Assembly: GCA_013695395.1 (NCBI GenBank) | Contig: JACDAP010000043.1 | Span: 1-7,816, forward strand | DNA length: 7,816 nt | Reading direction: 5' to 3' | Origin: Solirubrobacterales bacterium | Lineage (GTDB): Bacteria > Actinomycetota > Thermoleophilia > Solirubrobacterales > Solirubrobacteraceae | Shown: positions 6,789 through 7,816 of the stretch, piece after piece | Layout: every line of letters starts with the position of its first letter | Position numbering within the stretch: the first letter of the stretch is position 1 | Notes under the pieces: model-generated | What the model was told of the DNA's origin: nothing | Seen by the model: the letters and a program-made list of their open reading frames with translations, nothing else | Database searches by the model: none | Program-made: the position numbers and the translations under genes

Positions 6789-7816
6789 CTACGCGAGCTC
6801 GGCCAGGCGCGCACGCACCCGGTCGCGGTAGTCCGCCGGGACTGCGTCGACTGTGAAGTCGGCGAAGACGACCTCCAGCTCGCCGGCGGTCAGCTCCCAT
6901 GCGCGGGCGACGCGGGCGTCGATCTCGGCCCGGAGCCGGTCGCGCTCCTCGGGCTCCAGCGGGCCGACCTCGACGCCGGTCGCCATCTCGGCGAGCGGGT
7001 CCTCATCGAGGAAGGCGAGGTAGGGGGACGTGTTCGTGAGCACGACGCCGGCTGGGAGGAGCGCCGCGATGGCCGTCCGAGAGTTGGTGCGGTCAGTGAC
7101 GTCGCGGAACGCGATCCGCGGCTCCTGGATGGCGCGCCAGACCGCTGCCTTGCGTTCAGACGCGGTCGAGCCCGCCGCCAGCGCAGATGTGCTGCCAGGG
7201 CTGCGCTTGCGCTGCTTCGCGAGGACGGCTTCCGTGCGGGGACACGGCCGTTCGGCCCGTCCGTGCGGCTCGAACTGATCGAAGCTCTCGCCCTTCCAAA
7301 GGGGCGCGCCGTCAGTCGCGCCGGCCCAGAGCTTCGCGTCGTCCGTCTCGTGAAGCTCGCGGAGCGGGAAGCAGCGCCAGCGGCCGCCACCCGTGACGAA
7401 CTGCTCGGCGGCTCGGAGCTTGGCCAGCAGGTCCGCATCGGCCTGGGTGGGCAGCAGCGGGACTTCGAGCAGGCCGCCGAGCGCTTCCCTTTCGAGGACG
7501 ACCCCTGGCGACCGCAGCTGCTCGCCGAACGCGAGCGATGACGTCGCGACACCGGCAACCGAAAAGGCGGAGGTGCCCGTCTGGTCGGCGATCAGCAGGG
7601 CCACGGTGTACCGTGGTTCCATGTCGAACGCCCACCGTCCGGCGTTGAGCAGGAAGTCGAGCCGGCGCGGGGACGCCTCGTCGAAGAGCCATGTTCGGAA
7701 GTCCGTCGAGCCTTTGACCGAGAACGCGCTGCGAGGGAGAACGACCCCGAGCCCGCCGCCCTTGCGAAGTTGGCGATCGCGTTCCCGAAGAGCCCGCCGT
7801 CCCAGATCAGCTCCTC
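6789..7816 (-). CDS. N6-adenine DNA methyltransferase (Eco57I/type II-like), C-terminal part, frameshift near 7766, runs off window
   Basis: About 342 residues of the C-terminal half are visible. The first 17 codons (EELIWDGGLFGNAIANF) are in one frame. The protein then continues one base out of step as RKGGGLGVVLPRSAFSVKGS and LDFLLNAGRWAFDMEPRY, the strand and helix pattern that follows the NPPY catalytic motif in gamma-class adenine methylases. LWKGESFDQFEPHG, then RIAFRDVTDRTNSRT (about 7118-7074) and LTNTSPYL (about 7040-7017), are typical of the target-recognition region of large Eco57I-type methylases, as found in type II R-M, BREX (PglX) and DISARM loci. The SAM-binding and NPPY motifs should lie beyond 7816. 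The likely job is methylating adenines in a specific site to mark self DNA. Stop is TAG at 6789-6791, 11 bp before DUF3024. The frameshift, if real, would remove all target recognition. Confidence 0.85.
   Translation of the reverse strand, partial: GADLGRRALRERDRQLRKGGGLGVVLPRSAFSVKGSTDFRTWLFDEASPRRLDFLLNAGRWAFDMEPRYTVALLIADQTGTSAFSVAGVATSSLAFGEQLRSPGVVLEREALGGLLEVPLLPTQADADLLAKLRAAEQFVTGGGRWRCFPLRELHETDDAKLWAGATDGAPLWKGESFDQFEPHGRAERPCPRTEAVLAKQRKRSPGSTSALAAGSTASERKAAVWRAIQEPRIAFRDVTDRTNSRTAIAALLPAGVVLTNTSPYLAFLDEDPLAEMATGVEVGPLEPEERDRLRAEIDARVARAWELTAGELEVVFADFTVDAVPADYRDRVRARLAELA

Noticed and set aside
6282..7541. Long + strand open frame (about 419 codons) opposite the methylase operon
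   Set aside because: It is an Arg/Ser/Gly-rich shadow spanning three real minus-strand genes, with no recognisable domain.

Overview
The window is high-GC, densely coding DNA. It joins a conserved chromosomal end (about 1-1128, + strand) to what looks like a phage-defence or restriction-modification island (about 1175-7816, mostly - strand). The ClpC tail, the strong G/C third-position bias and the rarity of clear Shine-Dalgarno sites suggest an actinobacterium. A Solirubrobacter/Conexibacter-like member of Thermoleophilia is my best guess from ClpC wording, but this is inference only.

Region 1 (1-1174): the C-terminal 208 residues of the AAA+ unfoldase ClpC, an 11-bp-stem hairpin, a 130-residue stand-alone cyclic-nucleotide-binding domain protein, then a second strong hairpin (9-bp stem) that separates it from the convergent island genes.

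Region 2 (1175-5357, - strand): a 1062-residue protein (when reconstructed) with an N-terminal PLD-type nuclease domain fused to a SNF2-type helicase. It follows an unrecognised protein of about 325 residues, gene X, by 21 bp. Both start codons sit 8 nt after a TANNNT hexamer, which suggests leaderless transcription.

Region 3 (5358-5879): a 168-bp divergent intergenic stretch with repeated GTCAC elements, then a + strand gene for a small ribbon-helix-helix-like protein, which is a candidate repressor or antitoxin.

Region 4 (5882-7816, - strand): a tight operon, in transcription order, of an N6-adenine DNA methyltransferase (C-terminal part, running off the window), a DUF3024 protein and a GNAT-like protein. 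Joints are 11 bp and a 4-bp ATGA overlap.

The likely logic is a DNA methylase that marks self plus an ATP-driven PLD-nuclease/helicase that acts on foreign DNA. Three small accessory proteins and one unknown lie between them. The three largest island genes (helicase, gene X, methylase) each carry one apparent single-base loss, and all three can be read as loss of one C from a CCGC. Either the locus is decaying or the sequence has a systematic error. This decides whether the system is functional.
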